64,000 bases of DNA from Actinomycetota bacterium (GTDB lineage: Bacteria > Actinomycetota > UBA4738 > HRBIN12). Below, in pieces: positions 1 through 8,395 of this stretch (position 1 is its first letter; every line of letters begins with the position of its first letter). The notes below the pieces were generated by a model. It saw only the letters and a list, made by a program, of their open reading frames with translations, did no database searches and was not told the origin of the DNA. The translations under genes and the position numbers were made by a program. The stretch spans positions 124,001 through 188,000 of the forward strand of contig DASQWI010000011.1 of assembly GCA_035640355.1 (NCBI GenBank), read 5' to 3'.

Positions 1-1
1 C

Positions 2-580
2 GTCGGAACCTATATCGGGTGCTCGTCGGGTGATGTGCGACGGGTCGCCATCACGCCGCGCCGACCCCTCGTTCCCGGCGAGCACTACCGGATCGTCGTG
101 AACCCGGCGACCGCGGTGCATCGCGTCGCGGACCGCGCCGGCAACCCCACACCGAGCATCGTCCGCGCGTTCGTCGCGCCGACGGAGCTCGAACAGGGCA
201 GCACGGCGATCACCTACCGGCGGCCGGGTGCGTGGACGGTGCTTCCCGCGCGCGAGGGGCGCAGCGGGCGCGTGTCGGGCAGCGACGTGAACGGAGCGCG
301 CGCCGACGTGCGCTTCCGCGGGACGGGTGCCGTGTGGACCACGATCACCGGGCCGAACCATGGCCTCGCCGCCATCTGGATCGACGGGAAGCTCGAGCGT
401 GTCGTCGACACGTACTCCGCTCGGCGCGTGGATGGCGTGCGTCACCGTGTGACGGGGTTGTCGCCGGGCCTGCACACGATCCGGATCGAGGTGCTGGGCC
501 GATCCGACCCTCGCGCCACCGGGCGCGTCGTCTCGGTGGACGCGCTGTCCGTCGTGCCGCCCGCGCCGGTCGCTGGGTAG
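2..580 (+). CDS. C-terminal part of a secreted or surface protein (5' end outside window)
   Basis: The reading frame is open from the first base, so the start lies before the window. The visible part begins in a segment like the end of a bacterial Ig-like (Big_5) domain, with the 'ITPRRPLVPGEHYRIVV' strand pattern. A second beta-rich module follows, with 'AAIWIDGKLERVVDTY' and 'LSPGLHTIRIEVLG', which resembles the small jelly-roll domain repeated in actinobacterial secreted proteins. No catalytic motif is visible. The function of the whole protein cannot be judged from this end. An internal GTG at 35 is a possible but unlikely start. Confidence 0.6.
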   Translation, partial: VGTYIGCSSGDVRRVAITPRRPLVPGEHYRIVVNPATAVHRVADRAGNPTPSIVRAFVAPTELEQGSTAITYRRPGAWTVLPAREGRSGRVSGSDVNGARADVRFRGTGAVWTTITGPNHGLAAIWIDGKLERVVDTYSARRVDGVRHRVTGLSPGLHTIRIEVLGRSDPRATGRVVSVDALSVVPPAPVAG

Positions 581-621
581 CGCTCCTCGGCACGTCCCCG
601 GTGGTTACCCTTCCCCGGACG

Positions 622-1158
622 ATGCGCGCCGACCCCGAGTTCAAGCCGCTCGTGACGGAGCGCCTCGTTCTTCGGCGATCAAGACCTGAGGACGCGGAAC
701 CGATCTCGGCCTACCGCAGCGACCCGAACGTGAACCGGTACCAAGGGTGGGACCGCACGGACCCCGACGGCATCCGCGCGGAGATCGTGGAGATGGAGAG
801 CCGGCCACCGGGCGGCGCAGGCGGGTGGGTGCAGTTCAGTGTCGAGGAACGCGACGGCGGTCGCCTGGTCGGCGACGTCGGCATCAGCGCGGTCGACGGT
901 GAGTCGGGCGTGGCCAAGATCGGATACACGATCGCCCCGGCGTTCCAGGGGCGGGGGTACGCGACCGAATCAGTTCGCGCGTTAATCGATTACGCGTTCG
1001 AGACACTCGGCGCCGAGCGCGTCCGGGCGTTCGCGGCGGCAGAGAACGTCCCGTCGCTCCGCGTCGCGGAGAACGTCGGCCTGCGCCTCGTCGAACGCTT
1101 CGAGCACCGACACGGCGGCGAGGTCGTGCGCTACGAGCTCGCGCGCGCCGAACGCTGA
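622..1158 (+). CDS. GNAT-family N-acetyltransferase (RimJ/RimL-like)
   Basis: This 178-residue protein has the RimJ/RimL-type layout. It opens with 'LVTERLVLRRSRPEDAEPI', has the acetyl-CoA loop 'APAFQGRGYATESVRALIDYAF' around residues 95-118, and carries the 'SLRVAENVGL' motif near the C-terminus. Such enzymes move an acetyl group from acetyl-CoA to an amine, often a protein N-terminus or a small molecule; the substrate is unknown. The ATG at 622 was chosen because the longer open frame upstream overlaps the previous gene and gives arginine-rich non-homologous sequence. It lies 41 bases after the previous stop and appears to be its own unit. Confidence 0.85.
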   Translation: MRADPEFKPLVTERLVLRRSRPEDAEPISAYRSDPNVNRYQGWDRTDPDGIRAEIVEMESRPPGGAGGWVQFSVEERDGGRLVGDVGISAVDGESGVAKIGYTIAPAFQGRGYATESVRALIDYAFETLGAERVRAFAAAENVPSLRVAENVGLRLVERFEHRHGGEVVRYELARAER

Positions 1159-1182
1159 CGAACGCGAACGCTCGCGACGCAC

Positions 1183-1188
1183 TACGCT
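1183..1188 (+). promoter_or_regulatory. Candidate -10 hexamer for the agmatinase gene
   Basis: TACGCT matches the actinobacterial TANNNT -10 pattern and ends nine bases before the ATG at 1198. No ribosome binding site lies between them, so the transcript would be leaderless or nearly so. No clear -35 box is seen. Confidence 0.3.
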
Positions 1189-1197
1189 GCGCCGCGG

Positions 1198-2142
1198 ATG
1201 AGTGAACCGCGCGGGCCCGTCGATCCGCTCGTCGTCCCGCGTTTCGCCGGTCCATCGACGTTCGCGCGACTCCCGCGTCTGGACGAGGTCGAACGCGCCG
1301 ACGTGGCCGTCCTCGGCGTACCGTTCGACTCGGGCGTGACCTATCGGCCCGGCGCGCGGTTCGGGCCGATCGCCGTGCGGAACGCGTCTCGCCTGCTCCG
1401 CGCGTATCACCCGGGACTCGCCGTGCAGCCGTTTGCCGCGCAGCAGGTCGTCGACGCCGGCGACGTCGCGTGCAACCCCTTCTCGATCGACGAGGCGATC
1501 GGGCAGATCGAGCGGCACGCCACCGACTTACGTGACGGGGTGGGACGGCTCGTGTGCGTCGGCGGCGACCACACCATCGCCCTTCCGCTGCTCCGCTCGC
1601 TCCGCGAGCAACGCGGACCGCTCGCGCTCGTGCACTTCGACGCCCACCTCGACACGTGGGACACGTACTTCGGCGCGTCGTACACGCACGGGACGCCGTT
1701 CCGCCGCGCGTGGGAGGAGGGATTGCTCCTCGAGGACCGCTCGATCCACCTGGCGATCCGCGGCCCGCTGTTCTCGGCGCAGGACCTCGTCGACGACGCG
1801 AGCTTTGGGTTCCGCATCGTGACGGCGCTCGAAATCTTGTCGGAGGGGATCGACGCGGTCACCGGGCGGATCCGCGAACGCGTCGGCGACGCGCCCGTCT
1901 ACGTCTCGATCGACATCGACGCGCTCGACCCGGCGTTCGCGCCGGGAACGGGGACGCCCGAGGCGGGAGGCATGACCAGCCGGGAGATGCTGGGCATCCT
2001 CCGGGGCCTTCGAGGCCTCGATCTGGCCGGAGCCGACATCGTCGAGGTCGCGCCGGCGTACGACCACGCCGAGATCACTGCGGTTGCCGCATCGCACATC
2101 GCGTACGAGCTCATCGCGCTGTTCGCGGCCGACCGTAGCTAA
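1198..2142 (+). CDS. speB: Agmatinase / ureohydrolase family protein
   Basis: This 314-residue protein is of the arginase/agmatinase family, which hydrolyses a guanidino group to urea with a two-manganese centre. The metal ligands are visible: GGDHT (His125), HFDAHLD (Asp148, His150, Asp152) and SIDIDALDP (Asp239, Asp241). The ending 'GTGTPEAGG' loop is typical of agmatinases. It sits just upstream of a polyamine-type ABC transporter, which supports agmatine-to-putrescine conversion. Guanidinobutyrase or another ureohydrolase specificity cannot be excluded. The start at ATG 1198 has no Shine-Dalgarno sequence. Confidence 0.88.
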   Translation: MSEPRGPVDPLVVPRFAGPSTFARLPRLDEVERADVAVLGVPFDSGVTYRPGARFGPIAVRNASRLLRAYHPGLAVQPFAAQQVVDAGDVACNPFSIDEAIGQIERHATDLRDGVGRLVCVGGDHTIALPLLRSLREQRGPLALVHFDAHLDTWDTYFGASYTHGTPFRRAWEEGLLLEDRSIHLAIRGPLFSAQDLVDDASFGFRIVTALEILSEGIDAVTGRIRERVGDAPVYVSIDIDALDPAFAPGTGTPEAGGMTSREMLGILRGLRGLDLAGADIVEVAPAYDHAEITAVAASHIAYELIALFAADRS

Positions 2143-2210
2143 GAACGTCTGGCTTGCGCTCGGCGTCGCGAACCGCGATGGTCATCGATGAACGACAAGA
2201 GAGGGGGCGC

Positions 2211-3383
2211 ATGGTGGACCGCGAGAGGAGGATCACTCGTAGGGACCTGCTCAGGCGCGCGCCGGCTGCCGGCGCCGTCGGCCTCTCGCTCCCAGCGCTG
2301 CTGGCGGCGTGCGGCCGCAGGCCGGAGCAGCAGGCGGGAGCCGGGACGAGCCCGACGGCGGCCGCGATCCCGACCGGCGATCTCGAGGGCACCAGCATCA
2401 AGGTCAGCACGTACGGCGGGTTCTTCGAGGAGAACTTCGCGGCGATGTATCCGGCATTCACGGAGGAGACCGGCGTCGAGGTCGAATCCGTGGAACAGCC
2501 GACGTCGGAGGTCTGGGTCGTCCAGCTGAAGCAGGCCGTCGACTCCGGGACTCCTCCACCGGCCGACATCTCCATGCTCTCCGGCGTGGGGATCCAGCGC
2601 GCGATCAACGGCGACATCCTGGCGACGTACGACGTCTCGAACCTCACGAACGCCGACAACATCGCCGAGGGCTACATCCGGACGACCGACGACGGCGGCC
2701 TGGTCACCGGCGTGGGCAACGTTTCGTGGTACATCACGATCGTCTCGAACACCGAGCGGGTGCCGGAGAGCCCCACCAGTTGGAGCGCCTTCTGGGACTC
2801 CGAATGGGAGAACGAGCTGGCCCTGCTGCGGAACGCGGCGAACTCGTATCTGCTCGAGATCACCGCGACGTTGTACTTCGACGGCTACGACATCCTCGAC
2901 ACCGAGGACGGCATCGTCGAGGTCATGACGAAGCTTCAAGAGGTCAAGCCGAACGTCAAGCTGTTCTACCGCGACGAGGCACAGGCGCAACAAGCCTTCA
3001 ACACTGGTGAGGTGTCGCTAGGGCAGTTCTATCACGACATCACGACGTTCGCGGCGTCGCAGGGCGAGCCACTTCGAAGCGTGTTCCCCGACGAGGGCGC
3101 CATCCTGGACTCGGGGTTCTGGGCGGTGACCAGGACCACCGAGAACCTCGGGGGCTGCGTCGCGTTCATCGACTACTTCTGCCGGCCCGAGGTGCAGGCG
3201 GAACTGGCGAGGACGCTCGGCACCACGCCGACCGCGCGGAAGGAAACGATGGACCTCACCGAGAAGGAGTACGAGGCGGTCGGTGGTCCCGGCCCCGACG
3301 CCGCGCTGCGCCCGAAGTACGAGATCTACGACCAGTTCGAGGACTTCATCGACCAGCAGTGGACGGAGATGATCCTCTCGTAG
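2211..3383 (+). CDS. potD: Polyamine-type ABC transporter substrate-binding lipoprotein
   Basis: This 390-residue extracytoplasmic binding protein of the PotD/PotF class captures polyamines or related cations for PotABC. The N-terminus has a twin-arginine-like stretch 'TRRDLLRR' and a lipobox 'LLAAC' with Cys34, so it should be exported and lipid-anchored. The mature part starts with 'IKVSTYGGFFEENFAAMY', typical of the SBP_bac_8 fold. The ATG at 2211 is preferred because 'GAGAGGGGG' lies just before it; longer starts at 2154 and 2178 are possible. It is the first gene of the potDABC cluster, and the next gene starts ten bases after its stop. Confidence 0.88.
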   Translation: MVDRERRITRRDLLRRAPAAGAVGLSLPALLAACGRRPEQQAGAGTSPTAAAIPTGDLEGTSIKVSTYGGFFEENFAAMYPAFTEETGVEVESVEQPTSEVWVVQLKQAVDSGTPPPADISMLSGVGIQRAINGDILATYDVSNLTNADNIAEGYIRTTDDGGLVTGVGNVSWYITIVSNTERVPESPTSWSAFWDSEWENELALLRNAANSYLLEITATLYFDGYDILDTEDGIVEVMTKLQEVKPNVKLFYRDEAQAQQAFNTGEVSLGQFYHDITTFAASQGEPLRSVFPDEGAILDSGFWAVTRTTENLGGCVAFIDYFCRPEVQAELARTLGTTPTARKETMDLTEKEYEAVGGPGPDAALRPKYEIYDQFEDFIDQQWTEMILS

Positions 3384-3393
3384 CGACCGTGAC

Positions 3394-4458
3394 GTGGACG
3401 CACGCGGAGGACTGAAGCTCGAGGGAATCGTCAAGCACTTCGGCGACGTGGAAGCGGTCGCCGGGGTCGACCTCGAGCTGCCGCCGGCCAAGCTGATCTC
3501 GTTCCTGGGGCCGTCCGGATGCGGCAAGACGACGATGCTCCGGATGATCGCCGGGTTGGAGAAGCCGACGGAGGGCCGCGTCTACCTCGACGGCGCCGAC
3601 ATCACCGATCGACCCCCGCACCTGCGCGACATCGGGATGGTCTTCCAGACGCTCGCGTTGTTTCCGCATCTCTCCGTCGCAGGGAACATCGCATACGGCA
3701 TCCGGATCCGGGGCGTCGGCGACCGCGAGAGCCGAGTGCGCGTCGACGAGCTGCTCAGGCTTGTCTCTCTCGAGGGGATGGGGGACCGCCGCATCTCGCA
3801 GCTGTCGGGCGGGCAGCGCCAACGAGTGGCCACGGCCCGCGCCCTGGCCCTGGCTCCGAAGCTGTTCCTGCTCGACGAACCGCTCTCTGCGCTCGACGCG
3901 AACCTCCGCGAGCAGCTCCAGGTCGAGCTCCGGCTGCTGCAGCAGCAGCTCGGGATCACGACGATCATGGTCACGCATGATCAGCGCGAGGCAATGACGA
4001 TGTCGGATCTCGTCGTCGTGATGGACGCGGGACGCGTGGAGCAGGTCGGTCCACCACTGGAGGTCTACCGACGGCCGGCGACTGCATTCGTCGCGCGGTT
4101 CATCGGCAGCACGAACCTGCTGAAGGGGAGGGCGCTCCCGGACGGACGCGTCGACATCGAGGGGGCCGCGCTGCAGGTCGAAGGTGGCACGTCAGCACAC
4201 GAGGGCGACGAGGTGCTGATCTCGGTCAGGCCCGAAGACACACACCTCTCGACAGGTGAGACAGATGAGTCGAACGGCATCCACGGATCGGTCGTGTTCG
4301 TACGCGACCTCGGCGAGCTGTTCGAGTGCTACGTCGACTGCGGCCTGAACGAGAACGTCGTCGTCGCGGGAAGTCCTCGCGACCGTGTGCCGGTCGAGCA
4401 GGGCGACCGGGTCACCGTCAGATTCCCGCCCGAGGCCTGCGTCGTGGTGCGCGGATGA
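3394..4458 (+). CDS. potA: Polyamine-type ABC transporter ATP-binding protein
   Basis: This 354-residue ATPase powers the PotBC permease. Walker A is 'GPSGCGKTT' (residues 39-47), the ABC signature is 'LSGGQRQR' near residue 138, Walker B is 'LFLLDEP', and the H-loop is in 'MVTHDQREAM'. A TOBE regulatory domain follows from about residue 260, as in PotA. The start is GTG at 3394, ten bases after potD. Its TGA overlaps the ATG of the next gene in an ATGA arrangement, indicating translational coupling. Confidence 0.93.
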   Translation: MDARGGLKLEGIVKHFGDVEAVAGVDLELPPAKLISFLGPSGCGKTTMLRMIAGLEKPTEGRVYLDGADITDRPPHLRDIGMVFQTLALFPHLSVAGNIAYGIRIRGVGDRESRVRVDELLRLVSLEGMGDRRISQLSGGQRQRVATARALALAPKLFLLDEPLSALDANLREQLQVELRLLQQQLGITTIMVTHDQREAMTMSDLVVVMDAGRVEQVGPPLEVYRRPATAFVARFIGSTNLLKGRALPDGRVDIEGAALQVEGGTSAHEGDEVLISVRPEDTHLSTGETDESNGIHGSVVFVRDLGELFECYVDCGLNENVVVAGSPRDRVPVEQGDRVTVRFPPEACVVVRG

Positions 4459-5312
4459 GCGAGCGGCGAGATCCGACGTCCACCACCTACGGGGTCCTGG
4501 CGATCCCGATCGCCATCCTCGCCGTCTTCTTCCTCATCCCGTTCGGGATGATCGTGGCGACCTCGTTCTACCGGCGCATCCAGGGCGGGTTCTACGAGCC
4601 GGCGTTCGAGATCGCCAGCTGGCGGCGGCTCCTGTCCGAGGTGTTCGTGGAGCGGGCTGCGTTCTCGATCGGGATCTGCCTGCTCGCCGGCGCTGCGTGC
4701 ATCGCGATCGCGTTCCCGTTCACGTACTTCCTGACGCGGATGCGGCGGCGTCCGCACGTCGCGCTACTCATCCTGGTGCTCTCGGCGCTCTCGCTCTCCG
4801 AGGTCATCGTGGCGTTCACCTGGAGCGTGCTCCTGGGGCGTGCCGCGGGCATCTCGAACATCCTGGTGTGGCTCGGCGCGATGGACGAACCGGTGGCGTA
4901 CCAACCGAGCTTCATTGCCGTGTTGCTCGGACTGTCCTACATCGCGTTTCCGTACTGCGTCCTCACCCTGTACCCGTCGCTGACACGCTTGGACCGGGAG
5001 GTGACCGAGGCCGCGCAAACGCTGGGAGCGTCGCCGTGGCGGACGTTCTGGACGGTCGTCGTGCCGATCTCGCGACCGGTGATCATGGCGGGGTTCCTGC
5101 TGGTGTTCGTGTTCACGCTCGGGTCGTACCTGATCGCGGCGCTCCTCGGGCGGCCGGAGCACTGGACGCTGTCCGTCTTCATCTCCGATCAGGCGTCGTT
5201 CAACGCGAACGTGCCGTTCGCATCGGCGATGGCAATCTTCCTCACGGCCCTTTCCCTGATCGTGGTCGGCGTCGTCGCGCTGATCGAGTCGCGAACCCGG
5301 CGAGTCGCCTGA
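4455..5312 (+). CDS. potB: Polyamine-type ABC transporter permease, PotB class
   Basis: This 285-residue integral membrane protein has about six hydrophobic segments. The EAA loop is seen as 'EAAQTLGASPWRTFWTVVVP' around residues 181-200. That loop docks onto the ATPase. It is the first of the two permeases of the polyamine importer. The ATG at 4455 overlaps the potA stop by four bases, which rules out the longer open frame upstream. Its own stop overlaps the start of potC. Confidence 0.9.
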   Translation: MSERRDPTSTTYGVLAIPIAILAVFFLIPFGMIVATSFYRRIQGGFYEPAFEIASWRRLLSEVFVERAAFSIGICLLAGAACIAIAFPFTYFLTRMRRRPHVALLILVLSALSLSEVIVAFTWSVLLGRAAGISNILVWLGAMDEPVAYQPSFIAVLLGLSYIAFPYCVLTLYPSLTRLDREVTEAAQTLGASPWRTFWTVVVPISRPVIMAGFLLVFVFTLGSYLIAALLGRPEHWTLSVFISDQASFNANVPFASAMAIFLTALSLIVVGVVALIESRTRRVA

Positions 5313-6121
5313 TGCGAGCGCTCAAGTGGATCGTGACGGCGTTCACGATCGTGTTCCTGTTCGCCCCGCTCGTGGTGGTGGCGATCGTGTCGATCAACGA
5401 GAACCGGTACATGGACTTTCCGCCCGAAGGGTTCTCGCTGGCGTGGTACGGCGCGCTGTGGACGGACGCCGAGTGGCGCGATGCCATCGTCACCAGCCTC
5501 GTCATCGCCACCGCAAGTGCGGCACTCGCCGTGGCCGTCGCCACGCCTCTCGCCTACGTGCTCCGGGCGTACCGAATCCGCCTCACGCCGCTCCTGTACT
5601 CGCTGGGCATCCTGCCGTTCCTGCTGCCGCCGGTGATCACCGCGCTCGCCCTGCAGGTGTTCTGGAACGCCACCGGGCACGTCGGCCGCATCGAGAACGT
5701 GATCATCGCCCACGGGGTCTTCTTCTCGACCTTGCCTCTGATCGCGATCTCGCTCGGCATGGAGACGATGGACCCGGCGCTCCGAGAGGCCGCGCAGACG
5801 CTCGGGGCTAATCCACGGACAACGTTCCGAACGATCACGCTGCCGCTGCTCGTGCCGTCGATGGTCACGGGCTACGCCGCCGCGTTCGTGCTTTCGCTGA
5901 ACGAGTACATCATCTCGTTCCTCGTCGCCGGGTTCTCCGTCCAAACGCTGCCGATCAAGATCTTCAACAGCCTGCGCTATGGGTTCACTCCGACGATCGC
6001 GTCGGTGACGATCGTGTTCATCATCGTCGCCGCAACGGTGTTCACGTTCGCAGCGATGTTCGGGAACCTGCTGAGGTTCCTCGGAGCGGATCCCGCGATG
6101 CTCGAGCGCGAGCGCGGCTGA
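5312..6121 (+). CDS. potC: Polyamine-type ABC transporter permease, PotC class
   Basis: This 269-residue second permease has about six membrane segments and the EAA loop 'EAAQTLGANPRTTFRTITLP' near residues 159-178. It pairs with PotB to form the channel. The ATG shares one base with the potB stop (TGATG), again implying coupled translation. The gene ends five bases before the convergent aminotransferase gene, leaving no room for a long terminator. Confidence 0.9.
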   Translation: MRALKWIVTAFTIVFLFAPLVVVAIVSINENRYMDFPPEGFSLAWYGALWTDAEWRDAIVTSLVIATASAALAVAVATPLAYVLRAYRIRLTPLLYSLGILPFLLPPVITALALQVFWNATGHVGRIENVIIAHGVFFSTLPLIAISLGMETMDPALREAAQTLGANPRTTFRTITLPLLVPSMVTGYAAAFVLSLNEYIISFLVAGFSVQTLPIKIFNSLRYGFTPTIASVTIVFIIVAATVFTFAAMFGNLLRFLGADPAMLERERG

Positions 6122-6126
6122 CCGGG

Positions 6127-7290
6127 CTACGTCCGGAGCTTCTCCATACGCCGAGCGGCTTCTTCCAGCGTCTCGAGCTTCTTACAGAACGAGAAACGCA
6201 CGAGCGCGTGACCGAGCGAGGGATCGGAGAAGAACGACGAGCCGGGCACGACGGCCACCCCGATCTCCCGCGTCAGGTGTTCGGCCGTCTGCGTGTCGTC
6301 ACCCAGGCCGAGGTGCGAGATCCCCGCCATCACGTAGTACGCGCCTCGCGGCGGCTGCGCCTCGAACCCGTGATCCCACAGCGTCTTCATCATGAGCTCC
6401 CGCCGGTCGGCGTACTCCTCGGCCATGCGCGCGTAATACGTGTCGGGCAGGTTGAGGGCGGTTGCACCGGCGTGCTGCAGCGGCGTCGGCGCACCGACCG
6501 CTAGGAAGTCGTGGACCTTGCGGATCCCGGGCACCAGCGGCGGCGGAGCGATCGCCCAGCCGACTCGCCATCCGGTCACGGCGTAGGTCTTGGACAGCGC
6601 GCTGATCGTGACCGTTCGGTCCTCCATCCCGGGCACCGTGGCGATCGGCACGTGCTGCGCGCCGTCGTAGACGATGTGCTCGTAGATCTCGTCGGTGAAC
6701 GCGATCACGTCCCACTTCTGACACAGGCCCGCGATCCGCTCGAGCTCTTCGCGCGTGAACACCTTTCCGGTCGGGTTGTTCGGTGTATTGACGACGATCC
6801 CCCGCGTTCGCGGCCCGAACGCCTCCTCCAGCTCGCGGTCGTCGAACGTCCACTCGGGCGCCCGGAGCGAGACGTACCGAGGTACGGCGCCCGACAGGAT
6901 CGTGTCCGGTCCGTAGTTCTCGTAGTAGGGCTCGAAGATCACGACCTCGTCGCCCGGATCGATCACGCCGAGCAGCGACGAGATCATCGCCTCGGTCGAC
7001 CCACACGTGACGCAGAGCTGCGCCAGTGGATCGACGTGCATTCCATAACGCCTTTCGTAGTGCGCGGCGATCGCGCCGCGGAGCTCCGGCTCGCCCCACG
7101 TGATGGGGTACTGGTTCAGGTCCGCGTCGATGGCGTCCTTGGCGGCCTGCTTGACCTCCTCGGGCGCGGGGAAGTCGGGGAAGCCCTGCGCCAAGTTGAT
7201 GGCGTCGTGCTCCATGGCCAGGCGGGTCATCTCGCGGATCACGGACTCTGTGAACGACTCGGTGCGCCGAGAGGGACGAACGTTCGACAT
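6127..7290 (-). CDS. PLP-dependent class I/II aminotransferase
   Basis: This 387-residue fold-type I aminotransferase has the substrate/cofactor motif 'VNTPNNPTGKVF' and the PLP lysine in 'SALSKTYAVTGWRVGW' near residue 234. The N-terminal 'INLAQGFPDFPAPEEV' is typical of the group containing methionine/kynurenine aminotransferases and N-succinyldiaminopimelate aminotransferase. It transfers an amino group between an amino acid and a 2-oxo acid; the exact pair is unknown. Convergence with the polyamine operon raises but does not prove a link to polyamine or amino-acid catabolism. Confidence 0.88.
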   Translation of the reverse strand: MSNVRPSRRTESFTESVIREMTRLAMEHDAINLAQGFPDFPAPEEVKQAAKDAIDADLNQYPITWGEPELRGAIAAHYERRYGMHVDPLAQLCVTCGSTEAMISSLLGVIDPGDEVVIFEPYYENYGPDTILSGAVPRYVSLRAPEWTFDDRELEEAFGPRTRGIVVNTPNNPTGKVFTREELERIAGLCQKWDVIAFTDEIYEHIVYDGAQHVPIATVPGMEDRTVTISALSKTYAVTGWRVGWAIAPPPLVPGIRKVHDFLAVGAPTPLQHAGATALNLPDTYYARMAEEYADRRELMMKTLWDHGFEAQPPRGAYYVMAGISHLGLGDDTQTAEHLTREIGVAVVPGSSFFSDPSLGHALVRFSFCKKLETLEEAARRMEKLRT

Positions 7291-7296
7291 GGGCGG

Positions 7297-7302
7297 ATGC
7301 TA
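7297..7302 (-). promoter_or_regulatory. Candidate -10 hexamer for the aminotransferase gene
   Basis: Read on the minus strand this is TAGCAT, six bases before the ATG at 7290. With no ribosome binding site in between, a leaderless transcript is likely if this is the promoter. Confidence 0.3.
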
Positions 7303-7546
7303 GCTCTTCGCTCGATCGCGCCACGTTCGCGGCGGACTGGAGCTCGCAGAGGTGAGGCGGTCGTCGTGTCGTACCGATCACTCGGTAGTTTTGAGATCCC
7401 GTGGCCCGGGAAGAGGTGCACGAGAGCCCGAGTGCGGGGCAGTGGAGCGCGTTTCAGGTAGGTTCGCTGTCCATCCACCGGGGGTACGCGCAGAGGGGAG
7501 TGCGGTGGGCGCCTTCCGGAGCATCAGACCAGGTCCCATTCACAGG

Positions 7547-8290
7547 ATGCGGGACGGAGCTCACCTCGCCCTCGAGCGAGCGCGGAACCCCACTCGGGAC
7601 GCAATGTTCCGCTTCGCTGCCGTGGGTATCGCCAGCCTCGTCGCGGTGGCTGGGCTGCTGGCGGTGCTTGGTGCGTCCAGAGTTCCATGGGTTGGTGGAA
7701 GCGCAACCAGCGACGAGGCCGAATCAGACGCGGTATCCGTGCCTACTCTCGCGCCCCAACCAGCGCTGGGACTGATCGAAAACGACACCACCAAGCCACG
7801 ATCGGAGCCTGACGGCGGCCCGTCGCCGATCTCGCTCGTGCTTCCGCTTGTCGGTGAACTCCTCAACTTCAGCGGGGACGGCGGGGGCACGGGGGACATC
7901 AGCCGTCCCCGGTCCGATCCCAAGCCCTTCTCCGACCCGCAAGGCAATTCGCCGCCCGGTCCGAATACGGCGCCGAACCCGTCGCCCACAGCTACCAACG
8001 ATCCTCCCCCTCAAAAGGACGATCCACCGGCCGCGACGGGACCGGCGCCTGCGCCCACGTCGGAGCCCCCGCCCGAACCAACCGTAGATCCGACGACAGA
8101 TCCAGTGCCCACGACAGATCCACCGCCAACTCCTGAACCCCCGCCCGAACCAACCGTAGATCCGACGACAGATCCAGTGCCCACGACGGAACCACCGCCA
8201 ACTCCCGAACTCCCGCCCGAACCGACCGTGGATCCGGATCCAGGCTCCCTCACCGCGACAGTCCTCAACGCCATCGACCAAACGATCTGA
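7547..8290 (+). CDS. Proline-rich exported or membrane-anchored protein of unknown function
   Basis: The protein is about 247 residues from ATG 7547, or 228 from ATG 7604. It has one strong hydrophobic segment near the N-terminus (FRFAAVGIASLVAVAGLLAV) acting as signal peptide or anchor. The rest is low-complexity and rich in Pro, Thr, Asp and Glu. The C-terminal part holds a 24-residue repeat (PEPTVDPTTDPVPTT...). Such tails usually span or extend from the cell wall. No enzymatic domain is seen. The start is uncertain between the two ATGs. Confidence 0.6.
   Translation: MRDGAHLALERARNPTRDAMFRFAAVGIASLVAVAGLLAVLGASRVPWVGGSATSDEAESDAVSVPTLAPQPALGLIENDTTKPRSEPDGGPSPISLVLPLVGELLNFSGDGGGTGDISRPRSDPKPFSDPQGNSPPGPNTAPNPSPTATNDPPPQKDDPPAATGPAPAPTSEPPPEPTVDPTTDPVPTTDPPPTPEPPPEPTVDPTTDPVPTTEPPPTPELPPEPTVDPDPGSLTATVLNAIDQTI
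8071..8240 (+). repeat. Tandem 72-bp coding repeat (2.3 copies)
   Basis: Units begin at 8071, 8143 and 8215, each starting GCCCGAACC. They encode a 24-residue Pro/Thr/Asp block. The first two units are nearly identical at the DNA level and the third is partial and diverged, so the array could vary in length between strains. Confidence 0.8.
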
Positions 8291-8395
8291 GCATCCGACT
8301 CGCCGCTCCATCGCGACGGCGATGCAGCCTCTGATGACGCCCGCATCCGGATTGGGGCAGACTTGGCGCGCTCACGACCAACCGGGAGGAAACAC

